Positions 7,635 through 15,925 of a stretch of DNA of 64,000 nt are shown here, one piece after another; position 1 is the first letter of the stretch, and each line of letters opens with the position of its first letter. Position numbers and translations under genes: made by a program. The notes under the pieces are model-generated. The model was not told the origin of the DNA. It saw only the letters and a program-made list of their open reading frames with translations, and made no database searches. This DNA comes from Candidatus Epulonipiscium viviparus (lineage in GTDB: Bacteria > Bacillota > Clostridia > Lachnospirales > Cellulosilyticaceae): the NCBI RefSeq assembly GCF_030708075.1, contig NZ_CP117982.1:2278732-2342731 (forward strand). The letters are read 5' to 3'.

Positions 7635-8555
7635 ATGAAGAATCAGAATTTAGATGCGCACAAAGTTGCCGCAGGAATCAGAAGGCGCGTATTAGAAGTT
7701 GCCTTACGAGATGGTGGATGTAATGTTTCGCAAGCGTGTTCTATGGCAGAAATGTTTGGAATGCTATATACAGGAGGGTTAAACATTACCGAAGTTGCCG
7801 AGCCGCTAACCCCAGTATATTTTCCTGGCGCACCCAATAAAAACAATCCGGGAATTTTGGGGCATGAATATAACGGCGAGAGAAGAGCGGATCTAGACCG
7901 ATTCTATCTATCGCCAGTTCAATGCTCGATCGTTCTTTACGCAGCGCTGGCGGCCACAGGGAGAATGACCGAAGAAGGCTTTATGCTATTCGGAAAGGAT
8001 GGCTACGTAATCGAACATATTGGCGAAGCGCACTCTCCGGGAATGGACATCAGCCCGGGCTCTCTTGGGCAATGCTTAGGTATGGCAGCCGGAGTTGCGA
8101 TGGCCCGCAAACTTAGAGGTGATACAGGAAGAAACATTGTGATCCTAGGAGATGGAGAATGCGAGCTTGGAATGACTTGGGAAGTTGTTCAAGCCATGGT
8201 AACCAGAAAGCTGAATAATATGGTTGTTATCGTAGATCAAAATCGTCAACAATGCGATGGAAAAATGAGTTTAATTTGCGATGTAGAAGATACGTTAAGA
8301 GACAGATTTGAGGCATTTGGATGCGAAGTATACGAAGTTGACGGACACAATCCAGATGTGCTCAAAGCCGTAATGAATCAGCGACCAGATCCTGCAGGGA
8401 GACCGAGAGTAATCTTGGCGCAGACTAATCCAATAAAAGATATGCCCGCACTTTCTGAAAAGGGACACAGAATTCACTTTGTACGCATTGATGAAGCCGA
8501 AAAACCGATCTACCAAAGCTATGTCGACAAGTTTAGAGAAATAGAAAACGCATAG
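7635..8555 (+). CDS. Transketolase-like enzyme, N-terminal (TPP-binding) subunit
   Basis: 306-aa half-transketolase that binds the diphosphate end of TPP. Visible motifs are HSPGMDISPGSLGQ and the TPP/Mg motif GDGECELGMTWE ending in VDQN. Split transketolases (separate N and C subunits) are common in anaerobes and archaea and often serve dedicated sugar pathways. AGGAGG precedes the ATG. With the SDR upstream and the C-subunit 15 bp downstream it forms one transcription unit. Location between two thiamine-salvage/transport loci is notable because the enzyme consumes TPP. Donor and acceptor sugars are unknown. Confidence 0.9.
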   Translation: MKNQNLDAHKVAAGIRRRVLEVALRDGGCNVSQACSMAEMFGMLYTGGLNITEVAEPLTPVYFPGAPNKNNPGILGHEYNGERRADLDRFYLSPVQCSIVLYAALAATGRMTEEGFMLFGKDGYVIEHIGEAHSPGMDISPGSLGQCLGMAAGVAMARKLRGDTGRNIVILGDGECELGMTWEVVQAMVTRKLNNMVVIVDQNRQQCDGKMSLICDVEDTLRDRFEAFGCEVYEVDGHNPDVLKAVMNQRPDPAGRPRVILAQTNPIKDMPALSEKGHRIHFVRIDEAEKPIYQSYVDKFREIENA

Positions 8556-8570
8556 GAGGCGAAAAGAATA

Positions 8571-9572
8571 ATGGAAAGAGTTATTAAAGTATATGACAAT
8601 GCATTTGCAGAGTATGGAAAAGACAAGCCAGAAGTTATTGCGTTTTCTGCGGACCTAAGCGGAGGGTGCGAAGTTAGAGAGTTTTGGGAAAAATATCCAG
8701 ATAGATTTTACTCAATGGGGATAGCAGAACAGAATATGCACTCATTTGCAGGTGGGATGGCGCTAGAAGGCTTCGTGCCGTTTGTACACACCTTCGCGGT
8801 ATTCATCTACAGGCGTTCGTTAGATATGGTTCATCTATCAATCGCGCATCCAAATGTTAAAGTTCGATTGGTAGGATCCGTTCCGGGAGTCACCTCTCCT
8901 GCGGGGGCAACGCACCAGGCTTTAGATGACATTGCGGTTATGAGGGCCGTTCCAAATATGACAGTATTAGAATGTGGCGATGCGACAGATGTAGAAAGCT
9001 TCTTTCAGTTACAAGAACAAATCAACGGGCCAGTTTATATTCGAGTTCTCAGAGGAGAGGTTCCTAGATTATTTAACACACCTATGGAACTAAACAAATC
9101 CAGAATGTTATCAGACGGTGAAGACGTGGTAATTCTATCCTCTGGAGTGTGCACCGAAGAAGCTATGAGAGCGGTCGACTCGATTAAGAAAGCCGGCATC
9201 AGCGTGCACCATAGACATATAACTTGCCTCAAGCCATTTGAAGATCAGGAAGTCCTAGAGGCAATCAAAAAGGCAAAATATGGAATTATCACAATGGAAA
9301 ACCACAATGTTTTGGGTGGATTAGGCTCCATTGTTGCAGACATGATGGCAGAGCACGGCGTTGGTAAAAAGCTATTTAAAGTAGGGATCCAAGACGAGTA
9401 TATGCACGGCGGCTCCAAGCTGTATCTAATGAAACGCTACGGCCTTGATGCGATGGCGTTAGTAAAAAAAGTAAACGAGGTGGTAGGCAGAGACTTGGGT
9501 ATCACAGAAGATATGTTAGAGGCGTTCCATTTTGAATTAGAAAACGATGCGACGAGAGCATTAGGAGTTTAA
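8571..9572 (+). CDS. Transketolase-like enzyme, C-terminal (pyrimidine-binding) subunit
   Basis: 333-aa partner subunit. MGIAEQNM contains the conserved glutamate that activates the TPP aminopyrimidine. FVPFVHTFAVF, TSPAGATHQALDDIAVMR and the C-terminal domain starting near SDGEDVVILSSGVC follow the transketolase C-half layout. GGAGG lies upstream of ATG 8571. The stop codon abuts the first unit of the 33-bp repeat array; no terminator is visible between this gene and the array. Confidence 0.9.
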   Translation: MERVIKVYDNAFAEYGKDKPEVIAFSADLSGGCEVREFWEKYPDRFYSMGIAEQNMHSFAGGMALEGFVPFVHTFAVFIYRRSLDMVHLSIAHPNVKVRLVGSVPGVTSPAGATHQALDDIAVMRAVPNMTVLECGDATDVESFFQLQEQINGPVYIRVLRGEVPRLFNTPMELNKSRMLSDGEDVVILSSGVCTEEAMRAVDSIKKAGISVHHRHITCLKPFEDQEVLEAIKKAKYGIITMENHNVLGGLGSIVADMMAEHGVGKKLFKVGIQDEYMHGGSKLYLMKRYGLDAMALVKKVNEVVGRDLGITEDMLEAFHFELENDATRALGV

Positions 9573-9930
9573 GCGGTAGCCGCCGAGCTAGATGCATGAA
9601 AATTTGCGGTAGCCGCAGAGCTAGATGCATAAAAATTAGCGGTAGCTGCCGAGCTAGATGCATGAAAATTAGCGGTAGCTGCCGAGCTAGATGCATAAAA
9701 ATTAGCGGTAGCTGCCGAGCTAGATGCATGAAAATTTGTGGTAGCTGCCGAGCTAGATGCATAAGAATTAGCGGTAGCTGCCGAGTTGGGAGCATGAGAA
9801 CTTGTGGTAGCTGCCGAGCTAGATGTATAAGAATTTGCGGTAGCCGCCGAGCTAGATGCATGAAAATTTGTGGTAGCTGCCGAGCTAGATGCATAAGAAT
9901 TAGCGGTAGCCGCCGAGTTGGGTGCTATGA
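9573..9930. repeat. 33-bp tandem repeat array, about 11 units, with 66/132-bp higher-order structure
   Basis: Consensus unit, in parts: GCGGTAGCTGCC, GAGCTAGATGCAT, AAAAATTA. Odd units carry CATGAAAATT and even units CATAA(A/G)AATT, so the array is built of 66-bp dimers. The stretch around 9730-9800 recurs around 9862-9930 (132 bp later), including a GAGTTGGG variant. Each unit contains the inverted repeat TAGCT-GCCG-AGCTA and the palindrome ATGCAT. The period is a multiple of three, so three of the six frames stay open; none has a ribosome binding site. I regard it as noncoding. The remaining 95 bp up to 10025 hold no recognisable gene. Confidence 0.95.
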
Positions 9931-10025
9931 CAATTGAACTACATACAGATTTATAAATTGCTTGAAATGAAATTGAGATAAGTTGGAATTGCGTTCTAAC
10001 AAAATAAAAATAGGAGGATACAAAA

Positions 10026-11168
10026 ATGAAAATGAGAAATTTTGTATTATTATTAGGAATTACAGCGGTGGGACTTATAGGGTGCTCGGGCTCAGCTGAT
10101 GCAGATGTTAGCACTATAAGCGAGTATACATTAGAAGCATTTGCCGATGTCGAGCCATTGGCTGAAAGTGTTGAGTTTAATGTCGGGTCTCTTGCGGGAA
10201 GTACGCACGGATTTTCAAATTACTTGATAGAAAAGTTGGGCGGCTATGAGCATTCGAATATGGACGCTGAAGTGATTGTATTTGGCACTGGACCAATTTT
10301 GGTAGAAGCGATGGTTTCTGGAGATTGCGATGCGGGACTATATGGATTGGGCGGAACTCTGGCAGGAACGATTGGACAGGGATTTGTTAATTTTGGAGCA
10401 GGATCTAGAGATTATCAAGCGTTACAAATTTATTCCCCAAACGACGGCGAGATGGTTGCTGCAGGTGAAGGCGCACAAATTCCAGGAGTTTATGGTACGG
10501 CAGAAGATTGGAGAGGTAAAGATATATATTTACCAGTGGGCAGTACACTTCACTATATGCTAAGCGTTGGGTTAGAGGAATTAGGTCTAAGTACCGACGA
10601 TATTAAAATAACTCACATGGATGTTCCGAATGTGAACACGGCTCTTCGTGCAGGAAAATGTGACATTGGCGGGCTTTGGAACAGCTATCCATATGGCGAT
10701 ATTAATGAGAAGGCAACGGCGATAATGAAAGCCGAAGATGTAGATGTAACATTGGTAACATGTTTTTCTGCACCTAAAAGTGTGGTCTCTGATGCGGCTA
10801 AGATGTCTGCAGTAGAAAAGTGGATGGAGCTATACTTCGCAGCAGTAGATTGGATGTATGCTAGTGACGAGAACCTCGATCTTGCAACGGACTGGTTTTT
10901 GGAATGGAATGATTCGAACGGAATTAGTAGTGAGCGTTTTGAAATAGAAGCGCATCTAAAGTATCAAAAACCATACACATTGGAAGAGAATATCGAAATG
11001 TTTAATACGCAAAGTGATGCGGGCGAATTTTCAAAACTTGTCGAGTATAATGTATTGCCGTTGGAATTTTATGTAGAGCAAGGTAGTTATCGAGAAAAAG
11101 ATATTGAAACATTTTTGGAGCCTCAGTATTTTGATTCATCTGTAATTGATAAGTTGGCAGCGAAGTAA
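10026..11168 (+). CDS. NitT/TauT-type substrate-binding lipoprotein, copy 1 of 3
   Basis: 380-aa secreted binding protein of an ABC importer. The type II signal peptide ends LIGCSG (lipidated Cys20). The mature part has an NMT1/SsuA-like arrangement: GSTHGF, a switch segment SGDCDAGLYGLGG, and DWRGKDIYLPVGSTLHYML. AGGAGG lies upstream of the ATG. First of three tandem paralogues with exactly 1,200-bp spacing; its 3' half is nearly identical to copy 2. The CCCFC-type motif of known pyrimidine-precursor binders (THI5/ThiY) is not seen, so a thiamine-precursor ligand is not established. Confidence 0.88.
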   Translation: MKMRNFVLLLGITAVGLIGCSGSADADVSTISEYTLEAFADVEPLAESVEFNVGSLAGSTHGFSNYLIEKLGGYEHSNMDAEVIVFGTGPILVEAMVSGDCDAGLYGLGGTLAGTIGQGFVNFGAGSRDYQALQIYSPNDGEMVAAGEGAQIPGVYGTAEDWRGKDIYLPVGSTLHYMLSVGLEELGLSTDDIKITHMDVPNVNTALRAGKCDIGGLWNSYPYGDINEKATAIMKAEDVDVTLVTCFSAPKSVVSDAAKMSAVEKWMELYFAAVDWMYASDENLDLATDWFLEWNDSNGISSERFEIEAHLKYQKPYTLEENIEMFNTQSDAGEFSKLVEYNVLPLEFYVEQGSYREKDIETFLEPQYFDSSVIDKLAAK

Positions 11169-11225
11169 TAATTAAAAATGGCGCACGCTGTATTTTAGCA
11201 GAATCAAAATGGAGGATATTGGAAA

Positions 11226-12368
11226 ATGAAAAAGTTTGCATTATTATTAGGATTTGCAACATTGGCGACAGGAATTACGGGGTGTTATGGATCAAATGTT
11301 ACAGAGACTGGCGCTATAAACAAGTATACATTGGAGGCATTTGCAGATGTGGAACCGTTGGCTGAAAATGTTGAGTTTAACGTTGGAGCACTTACAGGGA
11401 GCACACATGGATTTGTAAGTTATCTGATACAAAAATTGGGTGGCTATGAGCATTCTAATGTTGATGCAGAAATAATTGTATTTGATACGGGAGCACTGTT
11501 GGTAGAAACAATGGTTGCGGGAGACTGCGATGCGGGACTATATGGATTGGGCGGAACTCTTGCGGGAACGATTGGACAGGGGTTTATCAATTTTGGAGCA
11601 GGATCTAGAGACTATCAAGCGTTACAACTTTATTCACCAAACGACAGCGAGATGGTTGCGGCAGGAGAGGGCGCACAAATTCCTGGGGTTTATGGTACGG
11701 CAGATGATTGGAGAGGCAAAGACGTATATTTGCCAGTGGGTAGTACGCTTCACTATATGTTGGGGGTGGGGCTAGCAAAATTGGGTTTAAGTATGGATGA
11801 TATCAAAATAACTCATATGGATGTGCAACAAGTAAATTCTGCGCTTCGCAGCGGACATTGTAATATTGGTGGGCTTTGGACCAACTATCCATATGGCGAT
11901 ATAAACGAAACAGCAACGGCGATAATGAAAGCCGAAGATGTAGATGTAACATTGGTAACATGTTTTTCTGCACCTAAAAGCGTGGTATCTGATGCGGCTA
12001 AGATGTCTGCAGTAGAAAAGTGGATGGAGCTATACTTCGCAGCAGTAGACTGGATGTACGCCAATGATGAGAATCTCAGTCTTGCAACTGACTGGTTTCT
12101 GGATTGGAATGATTCACAAGGAGTTGACAGTGAGCGTTTTGAAATAGAAGCGCATCTAAAGTATCAAAAACCATACACATTGGAAGAGAATATCGAAATG
12201 TTTAATACGCAAAGTGATGTGGGTGAATTTTCAAAACTTGTCGAGTATAATGTATTGCCGTTGGAATTTTATGTAGATCAAGGTAGTTATCGAGAAAAAG
12301 ATATTGCAACATTTTTGGAGCCGCAGTATTTTGATTCATCTGTAATTGATAAGTTGGCAGCGAAGTAA
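11226..12368 (+). CDS. NitT/TauT-type substrate-binding lipoprotein, copy 2 of 3
   Basis: 380 aa; lipobox GITGCYG. The N-terminal 54 residues are identical to copy 3, while the C-terminal half, including CFSAPKSVVSDAAKM, is nearly identical to copy 1. This is a mosaic, as expected from unequal exchange or gene conversion. Differences concentrate in residues about 55-110 and 190-215 (for example DTGALLVETMVAGDC, MDVQQVNSALRSGHCNIGG), regions that line the ligand cleft in this fold. GGAGG is upstream. It likely shares the permeases and ATPases at 13611-16660. Confidence 0.88.
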   Translation: MKKFALLLGFATLATGITGCYGSNVTETGAINKYTLEAFADVEPLAENVEFNVGALTGSTHGFVSYLIQKLGGYEHSNVDAEIIVFDTGALLVETMVAGDCDAGLYGLGGTLAGTIGQGFINFGAGSRDYQALQLYSPNDSEMVAAGEGAQIPGVYGTADDWRGKDVYLPVGSTLHYMLGVGLAKLGLSMDDIKITHMDVQQVNSALRSGHCNIGGLWTNYPYGDINETATAIMKAEDVDVTLVTCFSAPKSVVSDAAKMSAVEKWMELYFAAVDWMYANDENLSLATDWFLDWNDSQGVDSERFEIEAHLKYQKPYTLEENIEMFNTQSDVGEFSKLVEYNVLPLEFYVDQGSYREKDIATFLEPQYFDSSVIDKLAAK

Positions 12369-12425
12369 TAATTAAAAATGGCGCACGCTGTATTTTAGCA
12401 GAATCAAAATGGAGGATATTGGAAA

Positions 12426-13568
12426 ATGAAAAAGTTTGCATTATTATTAGGATTTGCAACATTGGCGACAGGAATTACGGGGTGTTATGGATCAAATGTT
12501 ACAGAGACTGGCGCTATAAACAAGTATACATTGGAGGCATTTGCAGATGTGGAACCGTTGGCTGAAAATGTTGAGTTTAACGTTGGAGTACTTTCGGGAA
12601 GTACGCATGGATTCTCAAGTTATTTGATAGAAAAACTGGGTGGATATGAACACGCTAATATTGATGCGGAAATAATAGTATTTAGTACAGGACCAATTTT
12701 GGTAGAGGCGATGGTTTCGGGAGACTGCGATGCCGGTGCATATGGATTAGGTGGAGTATTAGCTGGAACGATTGGACAGGGGTTTGTCAATTTAGGAGCA
12801 ATTGCTAGAGACTATCACACGTTACAAATCTATTCGCCAAACGATAGCGAGATGGTTGCGGCAGGGGAAGGCGCACAAATTCCAGGAGTTTATGGTACTG
12901 CAGATGATTGGAGAGGCAAAGACGTATATTTGCCAGTGGGCAGTACGCTTCACTATATGTTGGGGGTGGGGCTAGCAAAATTGGGCCTAAGCACTGATGA
13001 TATTAAAATAACTCATATGGATGTGCAAAATGTTAATACAGCGCTTCGTGCAGGAAAATGCGATATTGGTGGGCTTTGGCATAATTATCCATATGGAGAT
13101 ATTAACGAACAAGCAACACCGATAATGACCGCCGAAGATGTAGATGTAACACTGATGGCATGCTTTGCCGCACCAGGAGATGTGGTGGCGGACCCCGAGA
13201 AAATGCCTGTAATCGAAAAGTGGATGGAGCTATATTTCGCGGCAGTAGACTGGATGTATGCTAGCGACGAAAACCTCAGCCTTGCAACTGACTGGTTTCT
13301 GGAATGGAATGATTCGAATGGCATTAGCAGTGAGTATGATGAAGTATCAGCGCATTTAAAATATCAAAAGCTATTAACATTAGAAGAGAACGTCGAGATG
13401 TTTCATACACCAAGTGATGCGGGCGAATTTTCAAAACTTGTCGAGTATAATGTATTGCCGTTGGAATTTTATGTAGAGCAAGGTAGTTATCGAGAAAAAG
13501 ATATTGCAACATTTTTGGAGCCGCAGTATTTTGATTCATCTGTAATTGATAAGTTAGTAGCAAAATAA
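12426..13568 (+). CDS. NitT/TauT-type substrate-binding lipoprotein, copy 3 of 3
   Basis: 380 aa; same signal peptide and first 54 residues as copy 2. The middle is the most divergent of the three: GAYGLGGVLAGTIGQGFVN followed by LGAIARDYH in place of FGAGSRDYQ, and CFAAPGDVVADPEKMPVIE in place of CFSAPKSVVSDAAKM. The last ~45 residues return to near identity with copies 1 and 2. Different pocket residues on a common scaffold suggest related but distinct ligands. It lies 42 bp upstream of the permease gene. Confidence 0.88.
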   Translation: MKKFALLLGFATLATGITGCYGSNVTETGAINKYTLEAFADVEPLAENVEFNVGVLSGSTHGFSSYLIEKLGGYEHANIDAEIIVFSTGPILVEAMVSGDCDAGAYGLGGVLAGTIGQGFVNLGAIARDYHTLQIYSPNDSEMVAAGEGAQIPGVYGTADDWRGKDVYLPVGSTLHYMLGVGLAKLGLSTDDIKITHMDVQNVNTALRAGKCDIGGLWHNYPYGDINEQATPIMTAEDVDVTLMACFAAPGDVVADPEKMPVIEKWMELYFAAVDWMYASDENLSLATDWFLEWNDSNGISSEYDEVSAHLKYQKLLTLEENVEMFHTPSDAGEFSKLVEYNVLPLEFYVEQGSYREKDIATFLEPQYFDSSVIDKLVAK

Positions 13569-13610
13569 TAAGACAAAATAAGATAAGATAAGAAAGGAAT
13601 GATTACTTGT

Positions 13611-14402
13611 ATGAATAGAAAAAATCAACCAAAATCGATATTCGCTGAAATTTTATTGCCCATAATTGTAGTTTTAGGCTTTTTATTTGTGTGGCAAATC
13701 TCGATTATGGTAGGAATAATTCCTCATAACAAAATGGCAACACCGATAGAAGTATTTTCGACTTTTCTGGTAAAATTGCATGATACCGCACCAGACGGAG
13801 CAACTCTGCAAGAGAATATTTTGCAAAGCTTAAAAATTTCATTATCAGGATTATTTATGGGGATATTTATTGGAACCCCTCTGGGATTGTTAATGGGTTG
13901 GTACAAAAAAGTGGATATGGTGGTTAAACCTATTTTTGAACTATTTAGACCGATTCCGCCAATTGCTTGGATTCCGTTAACGATATTGTGGATTGGGGTA
14001 GGCGACTTTGCAAAGATATGTATTATATTCGTTTCTGCATTTATCCCATGTGTATTAAACTCTCAAGCAGGCATCAGGCAAACGTCTCCAGTGCTGATTA
14101 ATATGGCCAAAACGTTTGGGGCAACAGATTTTGAAACTTTCTTAAGGATAGGAGTGCCGTCATCGATTCCTATGATTTTTGCAGGAGTGAGAATTGCCCT
14201 TGGGAATGCGTGGTCTACTTTGGTTGCAGCAGAGCTTCTGGCTGCCAATGCAGGATTGGGATATATGATTACGATGGGTAGGCAGTATCAGAGAATTGAT
14301 ATTATCGTCTTGGGAATGGTGACGATTGGTTTGTTAGGATTCGTTATTACCTGGGGATTTGAAAAACTCGAAAAGCATGTGATGAAATGGAAGGTGGATT
14401 AA
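13611..14402 (+). CDS. NitT/TauT-type ABC permease, first of second pair
   Basis: 263-aa membrane permease following the three binding proteins. It has PDGATLQ, GLLMGWYKK, RPIPPIAWIPL and the coupling loop FGATDFETFLRIGVPSSIP. Start ATG 13611 is preferred over ATG 13599, which abuts the AGAAAGGA site at 13591-13598 with no spacing. It is paralogous to the permease at 5213. With its partner (1-bp gap) and the two ATPases it completes a full importer. Confidence 0.88.
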   Translation: MNRKNQPKSIFAEILLPIIVVLGFLFVWQISIMVGIIPHNKMATPIEVFSTFLVKLHDTAPDGATLQENILQSLKISLSGLFMGIFIGTPLGLLMGWYKKVDMVVKPIFELFRPIPPIAWIPLTILWIGVGDFAKICIIFVSAFIPCVLNSQAGIRQTSPVLINMAKTFGATDFETFLRIGVPSSIPMIFAGVRIALGNAWSTLVAAELLAANAGLGYMITMGRQYQRIDIIVLGMVTIGLLGFVITWGFEKLEKHVMKWKVD

Positions 14403-14403
14403 A

Positions 14404-15162
14404 ATGAAAAAATTAAGTCTATATTCTGTAGGGTCTGTTGCGGCGTTTATTATAGTATGGTTTATCGCGTCTCTATTTAATGCTGAGTTGATTCCCTCTC
14501 CGATAGCGGTAATAGACAGGATGATATTGTTATTTGAGAAACCTGTGTCGGGATATAATTTGTTTGGACACATTTGGGCCAGTTTACGACGAGTGCTCAT
14601 TGCATTACTGATTTCTGGAGTAGTGGGAATCGTAATGGGAATATTGATTGGCTGGAATTATTATGCGAAGAAAACAATTGGAGTATTATTTGAATTAATT
14701 AGACCGATACCGCCGATTGCGTGGCTACCGATTATTGTTATGTGGTTTGGAATCGGAGAGCTTTCGAAAGTAGTAATGGTATTTATTGGAACGTTAATGC
14801 CTATAGTTATCAATACATACACTGGAATTCGAATGGTGGATAGCGCGTTACTTGATGTTGCGGAGTCGTTTAACGCTAGTGATAGACAGCTGCTAACAGA
14901 GATAGCAATACCATCAGCATTGCCGTCGATAATGGCAGGGATCCGAAATGCTATTGGCGTGGGCTGGATGGTAGTGTTGGCAGCAGAAATGATAGGGGCA
15001 AAAGAAGGAGTAGGATTTTTGATTACTCGAGGGATGGAGTATTTTGATGTACCACTAATAATGGTTGGAATGGTTGCTATTGGCATTGTAGGTGCGTTGC
15101 TATCAGCTGTAATAGAAAAACTAGAAAGGGTGGTTTGTCCGTGGGCATACAGAATGGAGTAA
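14404..15162 (+). CDS. NitT/TauT-type ABC permease, second of second pair
   Basis: 252-aa membrane permease with LIPSP, RPIPPIAWLPIIVMWFGIGE and the coupling loop FNASDRQLLTEIAIPSALP. It is paralogous to the permease at 5993. The 3' end overlaps the start of the first ATPase gene by 28 bp, which argues for coupled, stoichiometric synthesis. Presumed heterodimer with the 13611 product. Confidence 0.88.
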   Translation: MKKLSLYSVGSVAAFIIVWFIASLFNAELIPSPIAVIDRMILLFEKPVSGYNLFGHIWASLRRVLIALLISGVVGIVMGILIGWNYYAKKTIGVLFELIRPIPPIAWLPIIVMWFGIGELSKVVMVFIGTLMPIVINTYTGIRMVDSALLDVAESFNASDRQLLTEIAIPSALPSIMAGIRNAIGVGWMVVLAAEMIGAKEGVGFLITRGMEYFDVPLIMVGMVAIGIVGALLSAVIEKLERVVCPWAYRME

Positions 15163-15911
15163 TTTTAAAAGTTGAAAATATCACAAAAAAATTTCCTAGC
15201 AAAGACGATGAAAATATTGTAGTAAAAGATATTTCGTTTGAAGTGAGAGAGAATGAATTTTTAGTTATTTTGGGTCCTGGATATTGCGGAAAAACAGTAT
15301 TGTTAAATATGATAATGAATCTGCTAAGCCCTGATTCGGGCAATGTATATCTAGAAGGCGACATTATGACGAAAGAAAAGATGGGCAATAAGTTTAGCAT
15401 GATTTTTCAAAAATTGGGACTAATGCCTTGGAAGACTGTTATGGAGAATGTGGAGCTGGGACCAAAATTGCGTGGCGAAGCCAAGGCAACAAGAAGAGAA
15501 CGTGCTCAAAAATATATAGACTTAGTGGGGTTAACCGGATTTGAAAAAAGTTTTCCGTATCAACTATCTGGAGGAATGAAACAACGAGTAGGGATTGCTC
15601 GTGCGTATACAAATGAACCAGAAATTATGATTATGGATGAGCCATTTGGGCAATTAGATGCGCAAACCAGGTATAATATGGAAGAAGAACTCGCGAGGGT
15701 GTGGCAGCAAGAGAAGAGGACTGTAATTTTTGTTACCAATAATATAGAAGAAGCAGCATATTTGGGTGACCGTATATTACTGTTGACAAAATGTCCGGCA
15801 CAGATTAAGGAAATTTATAACATCGATTTACCGAGACCACGAAATATGACGAGCATGGAATTTTTGCAGTTGCGTAAGAAAATTTCAGATAACACAGATT
15901 TGGCTTTATAG
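15135..15911 (+). CDS. ABC ATPase A: intact signature motif, H-loop histidine replaced
   Basis: 258-aa NitT/TauT-family ATPase. Walker A is GPGYCGKT, the Q-loop is IFQKLG, the signature is canonical (LSGGMKQR), and Walker B with catalytic glutamate is IMIMDEPFG. The H-loop, normally VTHD in this family, reads FVTNNIEEA, so the switch histidine is Asn. The likely start is TTG 15135, 5 bp after GAAAGG; GTG 15141 is the alternative. It pairs with ATPase B 14 bp downstream, which has the reverse defect. Couples ATP hydrolysis to import through the permease pair. Confidence 0.92.
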   Translation: MSVGIQNGVILKVENITKKFPSKDDENIVVKDISFEVRENEFLVILGPGYCGKTVLLNMIMNLLSPDSGNVYLEGDIMTKEKMGNKFSMIFQKLGLMPWKTVMENVELGPKLRGEAKATRRERAQKYIDLVGLTGFEKSFPYQLSGGMKQRVGIARAYTNEPEIMIMDEPFGQLDAQTRYNMEEELARVWQQEKRTVIFVTNNIEEAAYLGDRILLLTKCPAQIKEIYNIDLPRPRNMTSMEFLQLRKKISDNTDLAL

Positions 15912-15925
15912 AAGGAGGGGGTAAA

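Larger units (their letters stand above)
10026..13568 (+). repeat. Three tandem gene copies, 1,200-bp period
   Basis: Starts lie at 10026, 11226 and 12426. The 57-bp intergenic spacers 11169-11225 and 12369-12425 are the same. Bases 11124-11388 and 12324-12588 are identical over 265 bp, covering the end of one copy, the spacer and the first 54 codons of the next. Copies 1 and 2 instead match best in their 3' halves, and copy 3 has its own central segment. Confidence 0.95.

Noticed and set aside
9573..9930. CRISPR array
   Set aside because: Units are contiguous with no unique spacers, and no cas genes are present.
9569..10114. Minus-strand open frame of 181 codons (Ala/Ser-rich 11-residue repeats) and a 113-codon plus-strand Cys-rich frame across the 33-bp array
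   Set aside because: The 33-bp period is a multiple of three, so several frames remain open automatically. No ribosome binding site is visible, and the minus frame runs antisense into the binding-protein gene.
10026..13568. Assigning the three binding proteins as ThiY (pyrimidine precursor binders)
   Set aside because: The position between TPP riboswitches is suggestive, but no CCCFC-like motif or ThiY-specific feature is visible. Substrate was left open.
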